Below are positions 1 to 9,644 of a stretch of 64,000 nucleotides of DNA, piece by piece (position 1 is the stretch's first letter; every line of letters begins with the position of its first letter). This DNA is from Erythrobacter sp. JK5 (GTDB taxonomy: Bacteria > Pseudomonadota > Alphaproteobacteria > Sphingomonadales > Sphingomonadaceae), in the NCBI RefSeq assembly GCF_018205975.1, contig NZ_CP073577.1, positions 2,976,001 to 3,040,000 of the forward strand, in the 5' to 3' direction. The notes under the pieces were generated by a model. That model made no database searches, had not been told where the DNA came from, and saw only the letters and a program-made list of their open reading frames with translations. Both the position numbers and the translations under genes were made by a program.

Positions 1-465
1 GATGCGTGCGCCGTCTACTTCCCCGACAAGCTGCATCAGGTCCTTGTCCGAGGAGACGATGGTGACATTCCACCCCTGCCGCTGCGCCTCGCGGGCATAG
101 GATGCGATCAGGTCGTCGGCCTCCAGCCCCGCTTCCTCGATGCAGGGCAGGCTGAAAGCGCGGGTCGCATCGCGGATCAGCGGAAATTGCGGTCGCAGAT
201 CTTCGGGCGGCTCGGGCCGGTTGGCCTTGTATTCGGGATAGATGTCGTTGCGAAAGCTCTTCGAATCCTTATCGAGAATTACCGCCAGATGGGTCGGATC
301 CTCGGCATCGGTGAGGTCGGTCGCGAGCTTCCACAGCATCGTGGTGTAGCCATAGACCGCACCCACCGGCGTCCCCTCGGGATTGGTCAGCGGGGGGAGG
401 CGATGATACGCGCGGAAGATATAGGACGACCCGTCGACCAGGTAGAGATGCTTTTGTTCGGACAT
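1..465 (-). CDS. polA: DNA polymerase I, N-terminal part (gene runs off the left edge)
   Basis: The first 155 residues are present and read in one open frame to the window edge; the start ATG is at 463-465. The protein opens MSEQKHLYLVDGSSYIFRAY and contains the acidic pocket of the FEN-like 5'-3' exonuclease domain (VILDKDSKSFRND, then EADDLIASYA and IVSSDKDLMQLV). These are the signature stretches of the bacterial Pol I exonuclease, which removes RNA primers and damaged strands during lagging-strand synthesis and excision repair. The 3'-5' exonuclease and polymerase domains would lie outside the window. The 275 bases between this start and the lipoprotein gene at 741 hold divergent promoter DNA with no further gene visible; a short direct repeat (ctttctacg) is seen near 550. 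Confidence 0.93.
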   Translation of the reverse strand, partial: MSEQKHLYLVDGSSYIFRAYHRLPPLTNPEGTPVGAVYGYTTMLWKLATDLTDAEDPTHLAVILDKDSKSFRNDIYPEYKANRPEPPEDLRPQFPLIRDATRAFSLPCIEEAGLEADDLIASYAREAQRQGWNVTIVSSDKDLMQLVGEVDGARI

Positions 466-740
466 GGCCGGGTGCTAGCAGCACCGCACGGCTCGCGTAA
501 GCCGAAACGAGGCCGGATTCGCGATGGCGGCTGCTCCGCTGGGGACACTTTCTACGAACTTTCTACGGTGGAAAAAGGCAAGAAAAAGGCAAAAATATGG
601 CCATTTCGCCTCATTTCGCTTGCATTGCCTTATTCTGGCCCTTATTTGGGGCGGCAGAGTCGGGGGTCAGAAACTCGGCTTCGGCGCCTCCCCGATCAGG
701 GGACGCGCGTAACCCACTCGCTGTTTAAGGAATTGATATT

Positions 741-1022
741 ATGCGTAAGATCGTTCTCGCCGCCGCCATCGCCACCTCGGCTCTGGGCCTCGCTGCTTGC
801 GAACAGACCGCCGACGAAGCCGGCGAAACCGTCGACGCCATGGCTGCCGACGCCGAAGCCAATGCTGACGCTGCCGGCGCTGCCGTCGAAGGCGCTGCGG
901 ACGCCACCGGTGAAGCCGTCGAAGGCGCTGCTGACGCGACTGCCGAAGCTGCCGACAACGCTGCGACCGAAGCCGAAGCCGCGATGACCGGCCAGACCGA
1001 AGAGGCAGCCGCCAACGACTAA
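741..1022 (+). CDS. Small alanine-rich lipoprotein with internal repeats
   Basis: A 93-residue protein with a clear lipoprotein signal peptide: MRK, a hydrophobic stretch, then the lipobox LAAC with Cys20 as the expected lipidated residue. The mature part is almost entirely Ala, Glu, Asp, Thr and Gly, with a near-tandem repeat (AVEGAADATGE then AVEGAADATAE) that should form an acidic amphipathic helix, as in small entericidin-like or Lpp-like envelope proteins. A strong Shine-Dalgarno (aaggaa) lies 8 bases before the ATG, and a rho-independent terminator follows at 1075, so it is probably monocistronic and well expressed. The function is unknown; a cell-envelope role is inferred only from the signal and composition. 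Confidence 0.8.
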   Translation: MRKIVLAAAIATSALGLAACEQTADEAGETVDAMAADAEANADAAGAAVEGAADATGEAVEGAADATAEAADNAATEAEAAMTGQTEEAAAND

Positions 1023-1074
1023 GTCGGGCGCTGCTGTCGCTCCTGCAAACCGGGAGCGACGGTCAACGAAAAGA

Positions 1075-1104
1075 GGGCGGTGCCGTGAGGCGCCGCCCTT
1101 TTTT
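1075..1104. terminator. Bidirectional rho-independent terminator
   Basis: A ten-pair stem (gggcggtgcc / ggcgccgccc, one G-T wobble) with a GTGA loop and a run of T on the plus side; the other side gives ctctttt on the minus strand. It can end both the lipoprotein transcript (plus) and the serine hydrolase transcript (minus, ending at 1131). Confidence 0.85.
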
Positions 1105-1130
1105 CTTGTGGCAATTTAAATCGAAAAGGA

Positions 1131-2150
1131 TCAGCCGCCGGTGCGCTGCCCGTTGGTCCACACTCGGCGATTGCGGGCCTTGGCGGCAAACCCATCGTAG
1201 AGCGCACGTGCGATTGCGGCGATCCGCTCCTCGCGCGCGCTGCGCGACCCCTGTCCGGTCACGTAGATCGCCACTGCGATCGCGCGGCCATCGGGGGATT
1301 CGATGATGCCGATATCGCTCGAAGTGTTGTTGAGCGAACCGGTCTTGTGGCTGACCCGGGCGGCGCTCGGCATGTTGGCCACGATCCGGCGCTTGCCGGT
1401 CACCGTGCGGCTCATCGCGCCGAGCAGGACGCGGCGGCTCTGGTCCGAAAGGAAGTCGCCGCGATAAAGGCCTTGCAGCAGCCGCACCATCGCTTTGGGC
1501 GTGGCGGAATCGCGCGGGTCGATCCAGCTTGCCGGATCGTACTCGCCATCATCGCGCACCAGCGTGGCGATGTCGCGGTCGATCGAAAAGTCGTTGATAC
1601 CCTGCCGCCGCATCCACGCATTGACCTTGTCCGGACCGCCGACTGCCGCGAGCAGCGCATCGGTGGCCGGGTTGCTGGAGCGGGTAATCATGATCTCGAT
1701 CAGGTCGATCGCCTGCATGTACTTGCCTTCGCGCACCGGTGCGGCGGCGGACGAATACTTGGCCGATCGGACCGGGATCAGCAGCGGAAATTCGCTGGTC
1801 AGCGAATAGCGGCCCTGTTCGACCATTTCGAGATAGGTCGCGGCCACCGCGATCTTGCTGGTCGAAGCCATCGGGAACAGCTGGTCACCCAGCACCATGA
1901 TCATCTCGCCGCTCGACAGATCCATCGCAGCGACGCCGATCCGGCCCTGATTGCCATCGGCGAGCTCGGCGATGCGTTGCTCGAACCCGCTTTCGTAGAC
2001 CGCTTCGTAGGTCTGCGGGTTGCGCAGCTCGGTTCCGAGTGCGCTGTCGAAGCTGGCTTCGAGGTCGTTCGTCTGCGCAACGGCAGGAGCGGCAGCGAGC
2101 GCAAGGCCGGAGAGAACAGCGAAACAGGTAGAAAACCGAAGAAGTGCCAT
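1131..2150 (-). CDS. Class A beta-lactamase-like serine hydrolase
   Basis: A 339-residue exported protein: a signal peptide of about 26 residues ending AVAQ, then a serine beta-lactamase/PBP fold. The nucleophile motif STSK is at 96-99, SSN at 158-160 takes the place of SDN, and the KTG triad is at 269-271. The canonical omega-loop ExxLN of class A enzymes is not recognisable; the equivalent stretch reads GEYDPASW near 202-209, so deacylation of beta-lactams may be poor or use another residue. This fits the broad family of class A-related serine hydrolases, which includes true beta-lactamases and enzymes of unknown substrate. The ATG at 2150 was chosen because it opens the signal peptide; the frame is open upstream to 2354 but that part is not signal-like. 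The 297 bases up to the divergent gene at 2448 show no other gene. Confidence 0.82.
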   Translation of the reverse strand: MALLRFSTCFAVLSGLALAAAPAVAQTNDLEASFDSALGTELRNPQTYEAVYESGFEQRIAELADGNQGRIGVAAMDLSSGEMIMVLGDQLFPMASTSKIAVAATYLEMVEQGRYSLTSEFPLLIPVRSAKYSSAAAPVREGKYMQAIDLIEIMITRSSNPATDALLAAVGGPDKVNAWMRRQGINDFSIDRDIATLVRDDGEYDPASWIDPRDSATPKAMVRLLQGLYRGDFLSDQSRRVLLGAMSRTVTGKRRIVANMPSAARVSHKTGSLNNTSSDIGIIESPDGRAIAVAIYVTGQGSRSAREERIAAIARALYDGFAAKARNRRVWTNGQRTGG

Positions 2151-2447
2151 CGACAAAAAATACTCCGTCAGGGTTACTGGCGACTTAACGGCACCATTGT
2201 ACCGGTCGGCGATTCGCTGCGGCAAGCGCTCGATTCGGCGCGTGCGATGAACGGTGCGTCGCGCGCGACCGGATTCGCGAATCGTGGCCCGGTCCGCTGG
2301 CTCCGAGCAATCTTCTATCTCAAAACGACGAACGGCTGCGCGATCCTGTTGCAAACGTGCAAGGATGGTGCGGGGTTATGAAATCGGTCTTGACTGCGCG
2401 ACCCGGCGCTGCACTTTGGCAGTCAATTCACCACAAACAGGACCCCC

Positions 2448-4754
2448 ATGACCCCCACATCTTCCCCGCTGCGCGGTTCGCGCGCGCTCTTCACCGCCAT
2501 GCTGCTCGGCAGTTCGACCTTCGCTTTCGCCCAGTCGGCGCCGCAGATCATCCAGCCCGGCGCGCCAGGACAGGACAGCCGCGTGCTGACCGCCGACGAA
2601 GCGACCCAGCTTGCCAGCGCCAAATACACCGATGCCGACGTCAGGTTCATGCAGCACATGATCGTGCACCACCAGCAGGCGCTCGACATGGCGCAGCTGG
2701 TCAAGGATCGCACCAACACCGAGGAAATCGTCGCCATCGCGGGCCGGATCGAAGCCAGCCAGGAGGACGAAATGGCCTTCATGCGCGAGTGGCTGAGCGC
2801 GCGCGGCGAACCGGTCGAAATGCCCGGAATGGCCGAACACGCGGTGCACCTGCACCACATGATGGCGGGCATGGCCTCGCCCGAACAGTTGGCGGCGCTG
2901 GCGGCGGCGCAGGGAACCGAATTCGACCGCCAGTTCCTGACCCTGATGATCGCCCATCACGAAGGCGCGGTCGACATGGTCGAGAAACTGCTGGAGCAGC
3001 CGGGCAGCGCGGCCGACCCGGTGCTGTTCCGCTTCGTCGGCGACGTCGAGAACGACCAGAAGGCCGAGATCGACAAGATGGACCTGGTGCTCGCCGGGCT
3101 GTCGCCCGATCCGCGCGCCACGCTTGCCGCGGGGTTCGACGGTGCTGGCGAGGCGATCCTCAACCTGCGCAAGGTGGTGAGCCTGTCCAAGCCCGCCGGG
3201 TTTTTCGATCCCGAAAACCCGGCCGACCTGCGTCCGGCGGTGCCGCCGCGTGAGGATGACGAGAGCGACGAGGAGACAAGCGAAACCGCCGCGGCGGCCG
3301 AAAATGCCTCAGCCGCCGTCACCGAGGCAGCAGACCCGGATGCCGAAGACCCGACCGAGCGCGACGGGAATGGCGAAAGCCTCACCCAATTTGCCGAGCG
3401 CACCCCGCTGCTCGACTTTGCGAACACCGACATGGCGTTCTTCAACGACATCATGATCGCGGGCAATTATCACGGCTTCAACATCTACAGGCTCGGCGCG
3501 GACGGTGTGCCCAGCCTGATGAGTTCGGTCGTATGCCCCGGTGGGCAGGGCGACGTATCGGTGGTCGGCGATCTGCTGGTGATGAGCGTCGAGCAGACGC
3601 GCGGCCGGATCGATTGCGGGTTGCAGGGTGTCGAGGCCGACGTCAGCACTGAACGCTTCCGTGGCCTTCGCATCTTCGACATCTCCGATCTGACCCGTCC
3701 GCGCCAGGTCGGCGGGGTGCAGACCTGCCGGGGGAGCCACACGCACTCGATCGTGAGCGCCGACGACGAGCGGATCATCGTCTACAATTCCGGCACCTCG
3801 CGCATCCGCGAACAGGAAGAGCTCGCCCGCTGCGTCGACAATCCGTCCGACACCCGCACCGCGCTGTTCAGCATCGATGTGATCGAAATTCCCGTCGCGG
3901 ACCCGGCCAAGGCGCGGATCGTGAAAAGTCCGCGGGTCTTCGCCGATTACGAGACCGGCGAGATCGCGGGGCTTTGGACCGGCGGCGACAGCGGCGATGG
4001 AACGCAGCGCACCGCACCGACCGACCAGTGCCACGACATCACCGTGTTCCCGTCGAAGAACCTCGCCGCCGGCGCATGCTCGGGCAACGGCATCCTGTTC
4101 GACATCACCGACCCGCTCAATCCCAAACGGATCGACGCGGTGTTCGACAAGGGTTTCGCCTACTGGCACTCGGCCACGTTCAACAATGACGGAACCAAGG
4201 TGATCTTCACCGACGAGTGGGGCGGGGGCGGGCGACCGCGTTGCCGCGCGTCGGACCCGATGACCTGGGGCGCCAACGCGATCTACGACATCGTCGAGGG
4301 CAAGCTCGAATTCCAGGCGCATTACAAGATGCCCGGGCCGCAGAGCGACAAGGAGAATTGCGTCGCGCATAACGGCTCGATCATTCCGGTGCCGGGCCGC
4401 GACCTGTTCGTGCAGTCGTGGTACCAGGGCGGGATCAGCGTGATGGATTTCACCGACAGCGCGAACCCGAAAGAGATCGCCTATTTCGATCGCGGCGCGA
4501 TCAGCGAAGACCAGCTGGTGGTCGGCGGCTACTGGTCGTCCTACTGGTACAACGGCCGGATCTACGCGACCGAGATCACGCGCGGGATCGACGTGTTCGC
4601 GCTGGAACCGAGCGATCACCTGACCCCCGCCGAGATCGCTGCGGCGGAGGCGGCTTCGTATGCGGATACGCGTTTCAATCCGCAGACGCAGACCCAGGTG
4701 ACGTGGGACGCAGCGGCAATCGAAGCTGTCGAGGCGAGCCGCAAGGGCGGCTGA
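2448..4754 (+). CDS. Secreted DUF305 - LVIVD beta-propeller fusion protein
   Basis: A 768-residue protein with a signal peptide (about 1-29, ending AFAQ). The N-terminal half carries the two paired His/Met motifs of the ferritin-like DUF305 fold: MQHMIVHHQQA at 68-78 and LMIAHHEGA at 166-174, with a His/Met-rich stretch between them. DUF305 proteins are often linked to copper or silver handling. An acidic low-complexity linker (about 265-312) leads to a C-terminal domain of repeated blades of the form RIFDISD / LFDITD / VMDFTD, the pattern of LVIVD-repeat beta-propellers. The likely role is a periplasmic or surface metal-binding protein; no enzymatic residues are evident. It ends 5 bases before the convergent gene at 4760. 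Confidence 0.8.
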   Translation: MTPTSSPLRGSRALFTAMLLGSSTFAFAQSAPQIIQPGAPGQDSRVLTADEATQLASAKYTDADVRFMQHMIVHHQQALDMAQLVKDRTNTEEIVAIAGRIEASQEDEMAFMREWLSARGEPVEMPGMAEHAVHLHHMMAGMASPEQLAALAAAQGTEFDRQFLTLMIAHHEGAVDMVEKLLEQPGSAADPVLFRFVGDVENDQKAEIDKMDLVLAGLSPDPRATLAAGFDGAGEAILNLRKVVSLSKPAGFFDPENPADLRPAVPPREDDESDEETSETAAAAENASAAVTEAADPDAEDPTERDGNGESLTQFAERTPLLDFANTDMAFFNDIMIAGNYHGFNIYRLGADGVPSLMSSVVCPGGQGDVSVVGDLLVMSVEQTRGRIDCGLQGVEADVSTERFRGLRIFDISDLTRPRQVGGVQTCRGSHTHSIVSADDERIIVYNSGTSRIREQEELARCVDNPSDTRTALFSIDVIEIPVADPAKARIVKSPRVFADYETGEIAGLWTGGDSGDGTQRTAPTDQCHDITVFPSKNLAAGACSGNGILFDITDPLNPKRIDAVFDKGFAYWHSATFNNDGTKVIFTDEWGGGGRPRCRASDPMTWGANAIYDIVEGKLEFQAHYKMPGPQSDKENCVAHNGSIIPVPGRDLFVQSWYQGGISVMDFTDSANPKEIAYFDRGAISEDQLVVGGYWSSYWYNGRIYATEITRGIDVFALEPSDHLTPAEIAAAEAASYADTRFNPQTQTQVTWDAAAIEAVEASRKGG

Positions 4755-4759
4755 ACCCG

Positions 4760-5962
4760 TCAGGCGACCGGCGGGACTGGCGACGTCCGGTCCCGTCGCC
4801 GGTGCTGCGCGCGCGCTGTGTGCGACAGGGCAGCATGCAGATCGCCCAGACCGAAATTGCGAACCCGCTCCAGCAGGTCCGCCCCGGCGGCGTCGTGCTT
4901 CGCGCGCGCATCGCTGGCGAAGGTCTGGCCCGGTGCTTTTGCATGGCGCTCCGCCACATCGGCCAGGCGCCGCGCCTCCTCCTGCGTCGGTTCGATGCCG
5001 CACTCCGGCAGGAAGGTATCGCAAACGGCAGCAGGTAGGTCCGCATAGTCGCACAGTTGTACGCCGTGCCGCTCGGCCGCATCGAGCCCGCGGCGCGCGA
5101 TTTCGGTAATCACCATCGCTGCGAAATCGGTCGGATCGACCGAGGATGAATCGGGCAGACCGTAGGTTTCGAGCGGCAGCACCCCCTTGGCCGCATGCAT
5201 GCCCGGTACGCGTCCCAGGGAAACCAGCACTTCGACCGGGTCGCGGAACAGGAACACCGCCCGGGCCAGCGGGAACAGCGCGATCACCCGGTCGAGCGAA
5301 AGGGTGTGCCAGGCATCGAGCTTGATCGCACGCAGGCGCGCGCGCTCGCCAACATCGGGGGCCAGCGCCGCTGCCATGCCGCGGACGATCCGGGCATCGA
5401 CTTCGCCGGCCAGATAGAGGCGCAGCGCCTGATCGAACGGGGGCGGCTCGGACAGCACGGTGACCCTGTCGAGCGCCGCGAGCATCTGTGCGACCAGTGT
5501 CGATCCGCAGCGCGACATGTGGAAGACCAGCAGGTCCGGCTGGTCGGTTTCAGCGAACTTTGCCACGGCCTCGACCGGGGTCGCGCAGCGCAGCAGCCGG
5601 TTGAGCGGATGGGCCCGCGCACGCATCGCGTCGTCTTCGAAGAACGGGCTGGCGAGCGGCTGGAACAGGAAGTGCACCCACTCGACATGCCAGCCATCGT
5701 GCTCTTCAAACAGCCGCAGCGGGAGCCATCCGCGCGGCGGAGCGTCGATCGAGCGCCATTCCCGCGAGCCGGTGCCGGGCATCGTCCGACCGGACAGGAC
5801 CTGCAGCCAGGCCGCTTCGGTCGCGCCGAGTTGCGCCAGTTCGCGCGCCAGCGATGCCGGGTCGGTGATCGCCACCAGACTGCGCATTAGCGCGGTATCG
5901 CCGATGATCCTTTCGATCGCTGTCGCGACCCCGCTTGCGCTCACCGCAGCCGGTCCGGGCAA
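4760..5962 (-). CDS. Sulfotransferase-like P-loop protein
   Basis: An ORF of 400 codons if read from the first start. It has a sulfotransferase-type phosphosulfate-binding loop, HMSRCGSTLV, at about 148-157, followed later by AVFLFRDPVEVLVSLGRVPG, the usual 3'-phosphate-binding Arg/Ser helix of PAPS-dependent sulfotransferases. The about 145 residues before the loop are not recognised. The acceptor cannot be guessed. The start is uncertain: the longest form begins with TTG at 5962 without a visible ribosome site, GTG at 5944 is an alternative, and ATG at 5887 is also possible. It lies 34 bases after the host-attachment gene on the same strand. Confidence 0.72.
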   Translation of the reverse strand: MPGPAAVSASGVATAIERIIGDTALMRSLVAITDPASLARELAQLGATEAAWLQVLSGRTMPGTGSREWRSIDAPPRGWLPLRLFEEHDGWHVEWVHFLFQPLASPFFEDDAMRARAHPLNRLLRCATPVEAVAKFAETDQPDLLVFHMSRCGSTLVAQMLAALDRVTVLSEPPPFDQALRLYLAGEVDARIVRGMAAALAPDVGERARLRAIKLDAWHTLSLDRVIALFPLARAVFLFRDPVEVLVSLGRVPGMHAAKGVLPLETYGLPDSSSVDPTDFAAMVITEIARRGLDAAERHGVQLCDYADLPAAVCDTFLPECGIEPTQEEARRLADVAERHAKAPGQTFASDARAKHDAAGADLLERVRNFGLGDLHAALSHTARAQHRRRDRTSPVPPVA

Positions 5963-5996
5963 ACCGCCGTCGCATGACGGCGACCGGGCGAACCGA

Positions 5997-6404
5997 TCAT
6001 GACGCGGCGATGATCCTCTCGATTTCGTCGCTGGTCTGACCGGTCAGGGTCTTGTCCAGCTCGCCGACGAGCCGGCTCTTGAGTTCGGAGTGGTAGTGCT
6101 GGCGCATCTCGCCCAGCGTCTTCGGGTCGGCGATGACGAGCACGTCGTGGAGGTCGTTCGCGATCGCCTTGGCATTCAGCCATTCGGCCGCAGCGGCTGC
6201 ATGGCCGAGTTCTTTCAGATCGGTCCGGCCGTGGCGCTGGCCGATATCGTCCTGGTGCTTCACGCCAGCGCTGAAGTTGGTGACGTCGAGCTGCGGGCTG
6301 TTTTCCTTGCGCAGCCTGGGCTCGAGCGGCGGGCCCTCGTTGCGGAACAGCAGAAAGGTTTTGCCATCGACCACGGCGACGTGGGAATTCTTCGGTAGTC
6401 TCAT
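5997..6404 (-). CDS. Host attachment protein family (PF10116-like)
   Basis: A 135-residue protein resembling the family annotated as protein required for attachment to host cells, first described in Agrobacterium. Typical features are the opening strand HVAVVDGKTFLLFRN, the central KHQDDIGQRH stretch, and a release-factor-like half (DVLVIADPKTLGEMR, then KTLTGQTSDEIERII). The fold resembles eRF1/Pelota domains, so the historical name may not reflect its true job. The start at 6404 is supported by a strong ribosome site (aggagg) 8-9 bases upstream. A bidirectional terminator at 6467-6502 separates it from groL. Confidence 0.85.
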   Translation of the reverse strand: MRLPKNSHVAVVDGKTFLLFRNEGPPLEPRLRKENSPQLDVTNFSAGVKHQDDIGQRHGRTDLKELGHAAAAAEWLNAKAIANDLHDVLVIADPKTLGEMRQHYHSELKSRLVGELDKTLTGQTSDEIERIIAAS

Positions 6405-6466
6405 GGAACGTGTCTCCTCCTTCAGCCCAACGCGCGAAGGGGCGGATTGTTGCATTCCGGCCATAG

Positions 6467-6502
6467 AAAAAGCCCCGCCGGATCGCTCCGACGGGGCCTT
6501 TT
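6467..6502. terminator. Terminator downstream of groL
   Basis: A GC-rich hairpin (gccccgccgga / tccgacggggc) flanked by A-run and T-run, placed just after the groL stop on the minus strand. Tracts on both sides let it work in both directions. Confidence 0.8.
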
Positions 6503-6526
6503 GCATGCTTTCGCAATGTGGCGGAC

Positions 6527-8182
<1,656 letters not shown>

Positions 8183-8285
8183 TCAAATCTGTGTGATCCC
8201 CCGCGCCGAAAACCGGTTTGTGAGCGGGGGCCTTGTCCTGAATGAGAAGTCGTTCCCGCCTGCGCGGAAACGCGCGACCCGGTGA

Positions 8286-8573
8286 TCAGGCGATCACTCC
8301 CATGATGTCGCTTTCCTTCATGATCAGCAGGTCTTCGCCGTCGATCTTGACTTCGGTGCCCGACCACTTGCCGAACAGCACGCGGTCGCCGGCCTTGACG
8401 TCGAGCGGGATGCGGTCGCCATCGTCGTCGCGCGTGCCTTCACCCACGGCGACGATCTCGCCTTCGCTGGGCTTTTCCTGAGCGCTGTCGGGAATGATGA
8501 TGCCGCCAGCGGTTTTCTGGTCGGCTTCGATGCGACGGACCACGACGCGGTCGTGCAGAGGACGAAATGCCAT
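8286..8573 (-). CDS. groES: Co-chaperonin GroES (Hsp10)
   Basis: A 95-residue GroES with the standard opening [12 protein letters not shown], the mobile-loop stretch [19 protein letters not shown], and the closing [13 protein letters not shown]. It caps the GroEL ring during the folding cycle. It is the first gene of the heat-shock operon; upstream lie a CIRCE operator and a probable sigma-70-type promoter. Confidence 0.97.
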   Translation of the reverse strand: MAFRPLHDRVVVRRIEADQKTAGGIIIPDSAQEKPSEGEIVAVGEGTRDDDGDRIPLDVKAGDRVLFGKWSGTEVKIDGEDLLIMKESDIMGVIA

Positions 8574-8608
8574 ATTGTATGACCTTTCTACTTTGGTTGA
8601 TGTGTCTC

Positions 8609-8635
8609 TTGGCACTCTCCCCTCGAGAGTGCCAG
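8609..8635 (-). promoter_or_regulatory. CIRCE operator (HrcA binding site)
   Basis: A nine-base inverted repeat with a nine-base spacer, ttggcactc - N9 - gagtgccag, very close to the CIRCE consensus TTAGCACTC-N9-GAGTGCTAA. It lies 36 bases before the groES start, where HrcA would repress at normal temperature. The outermost positions deviate from the consensus but the GCACTC/GAGTGC core is perfect. Confidence 0.93.
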
Positions 8636-8642
8636 CGAGGGG

Positions 8643-8671
8643 CATGTGGTTTCGGGAACCGGATGAGTCAA
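8643..8671 (-). promoter_or_regulatory. Probable groESL promoter
   Basis: On the minus strand, TTGACT (8666-8671) is followed after 17 bases by CACATG (8643-8648), placing the start of transcription at or just before the CIRCE element, the usual arrangement. The -35 box is good and the -10 box is weak. A heat-shock sigma factor site cannot be excluded. Confidence 0.5.
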
Positions 8672-8807
8672 GCGACCGCCAGCTAAATTTTTTCAGGCCG
8701 GCGGAGATTGCGGCTTCGTTCAACAGGTCTATTGGAACCTCCGGGGTCGTTTCCCATTTGATGGGTAAGCCCTCGTCATAAAATTGCGCGGTACAGGAAT
8801 TTTCCAA

Positions 8808-9644
8808 ATGAAGATCGGCACTGATATTTCAGCCCTCAACATGACCGAAACGGCGCTGGTGTGGCTGCGCCTGAACTTCATGGACATCATCGGCGGTTTC
8901 GCGGTCCTCTTCATCGGGCTGTTCCTCGCCAGCGTGATTTCACGGGCCGTTTCGCGCGCGCTCAATTCGGGAGATCGCTTCGAACCGACCGTGGCGCGGT
9001 TTCTGTCGAACGTAGTGAAATATGCGCTGTGGGTGGTGGTGCTGGTCACCGTGCTCACCCAGTTCGGGGTCGAAACCACCAGTATCCTCGCGGCGCTGAG
9101 CGGCGTTGCGCTGGCGATCGGCCTGGCGCTGCAGGGAACGCTCAGCAATGTTGCGGCGGGCGTGATGATCCTGCTGCAAAAGCCGTTCAGGGTCGGCGAA
9201 GCGATCAATGTCGGCAACATCACCGCGACGGTCCAGAATATCGGCCTGTTCACCACCGAGCTCAAGCAGTTCGACGGGCTGTTCGTGATGATCCCCAACG
9301 CCGAATTGTGGAACAAGCCGATCGTCAATTTCCATCGCCATCCGACCCGCCGGTTCGAACTGGTGGTCGGCATCGCCTACAGCGACAGCATGGAGGAGGC
9401 GCGCACCCAATTGCTCGGCCTCGCGCACGCCGATGAGCGGGTGCTCAAGGATCCCGAGCCGGTTGCTTTCGTCAACACGCTGGGAGACAGCTCGGTCGGG
9501 ATCGGCCTTCGGGTGTGGTGCAGCATCGACGATTACATCGGCCTGACCTGGGACCTGACCGAAGCGGCGAAAGCCAGGTTCGACGAGGTCGGGCTTACGA
9601 TCCCGTTCCCGCAGCGCGAAGTGCTTACCCGACAGGCGGCGTAA
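8808..9644 (+). CDS. Small-conductance mechanosensitive channel (MscS family)
   Basis: A 278-residue protein matching the minimal MscS plan: three membrane segments (about 15-45, 65-85 and 90-125), the pore helix rich in Gly and Ala ([24 protein letters not shown]), then the beta domain opening [24 protein letters not shown] and a C-terminal alpha-beta vestibule. Such channels open under membrane tension and protect cells in hypo-osmotic shock. The ATG at 8808 is preferred over the in-frame TTG at 8784. Its last 20 bases overlap the 3' end of the convergent MATE gene. Confidence 0.92.
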   Translation: MKIGTDISALNMTETALVWLRLNFMDIIGGFAVLFIGLFLASVISRAVSRALNSGDRFEPTVARFLSNVVKYALWVVVLVTVLTQFGVETTSILAALSGVALAIGLALQGTLSNVAAGVMILLQKPFRVGEAINVGNITATVQNIGLFTTELKQFDGLFVMIPNAELWNKPIVNFHRHPTRRFELVVGIAYSDSMEEARTQLLGLAHADERVLKDPEPVAFVNTLGDSSVGIGLRVWCSIDDYIGLTWDLTEAAKARFDEVGLTIPFPQREVLTRQAA

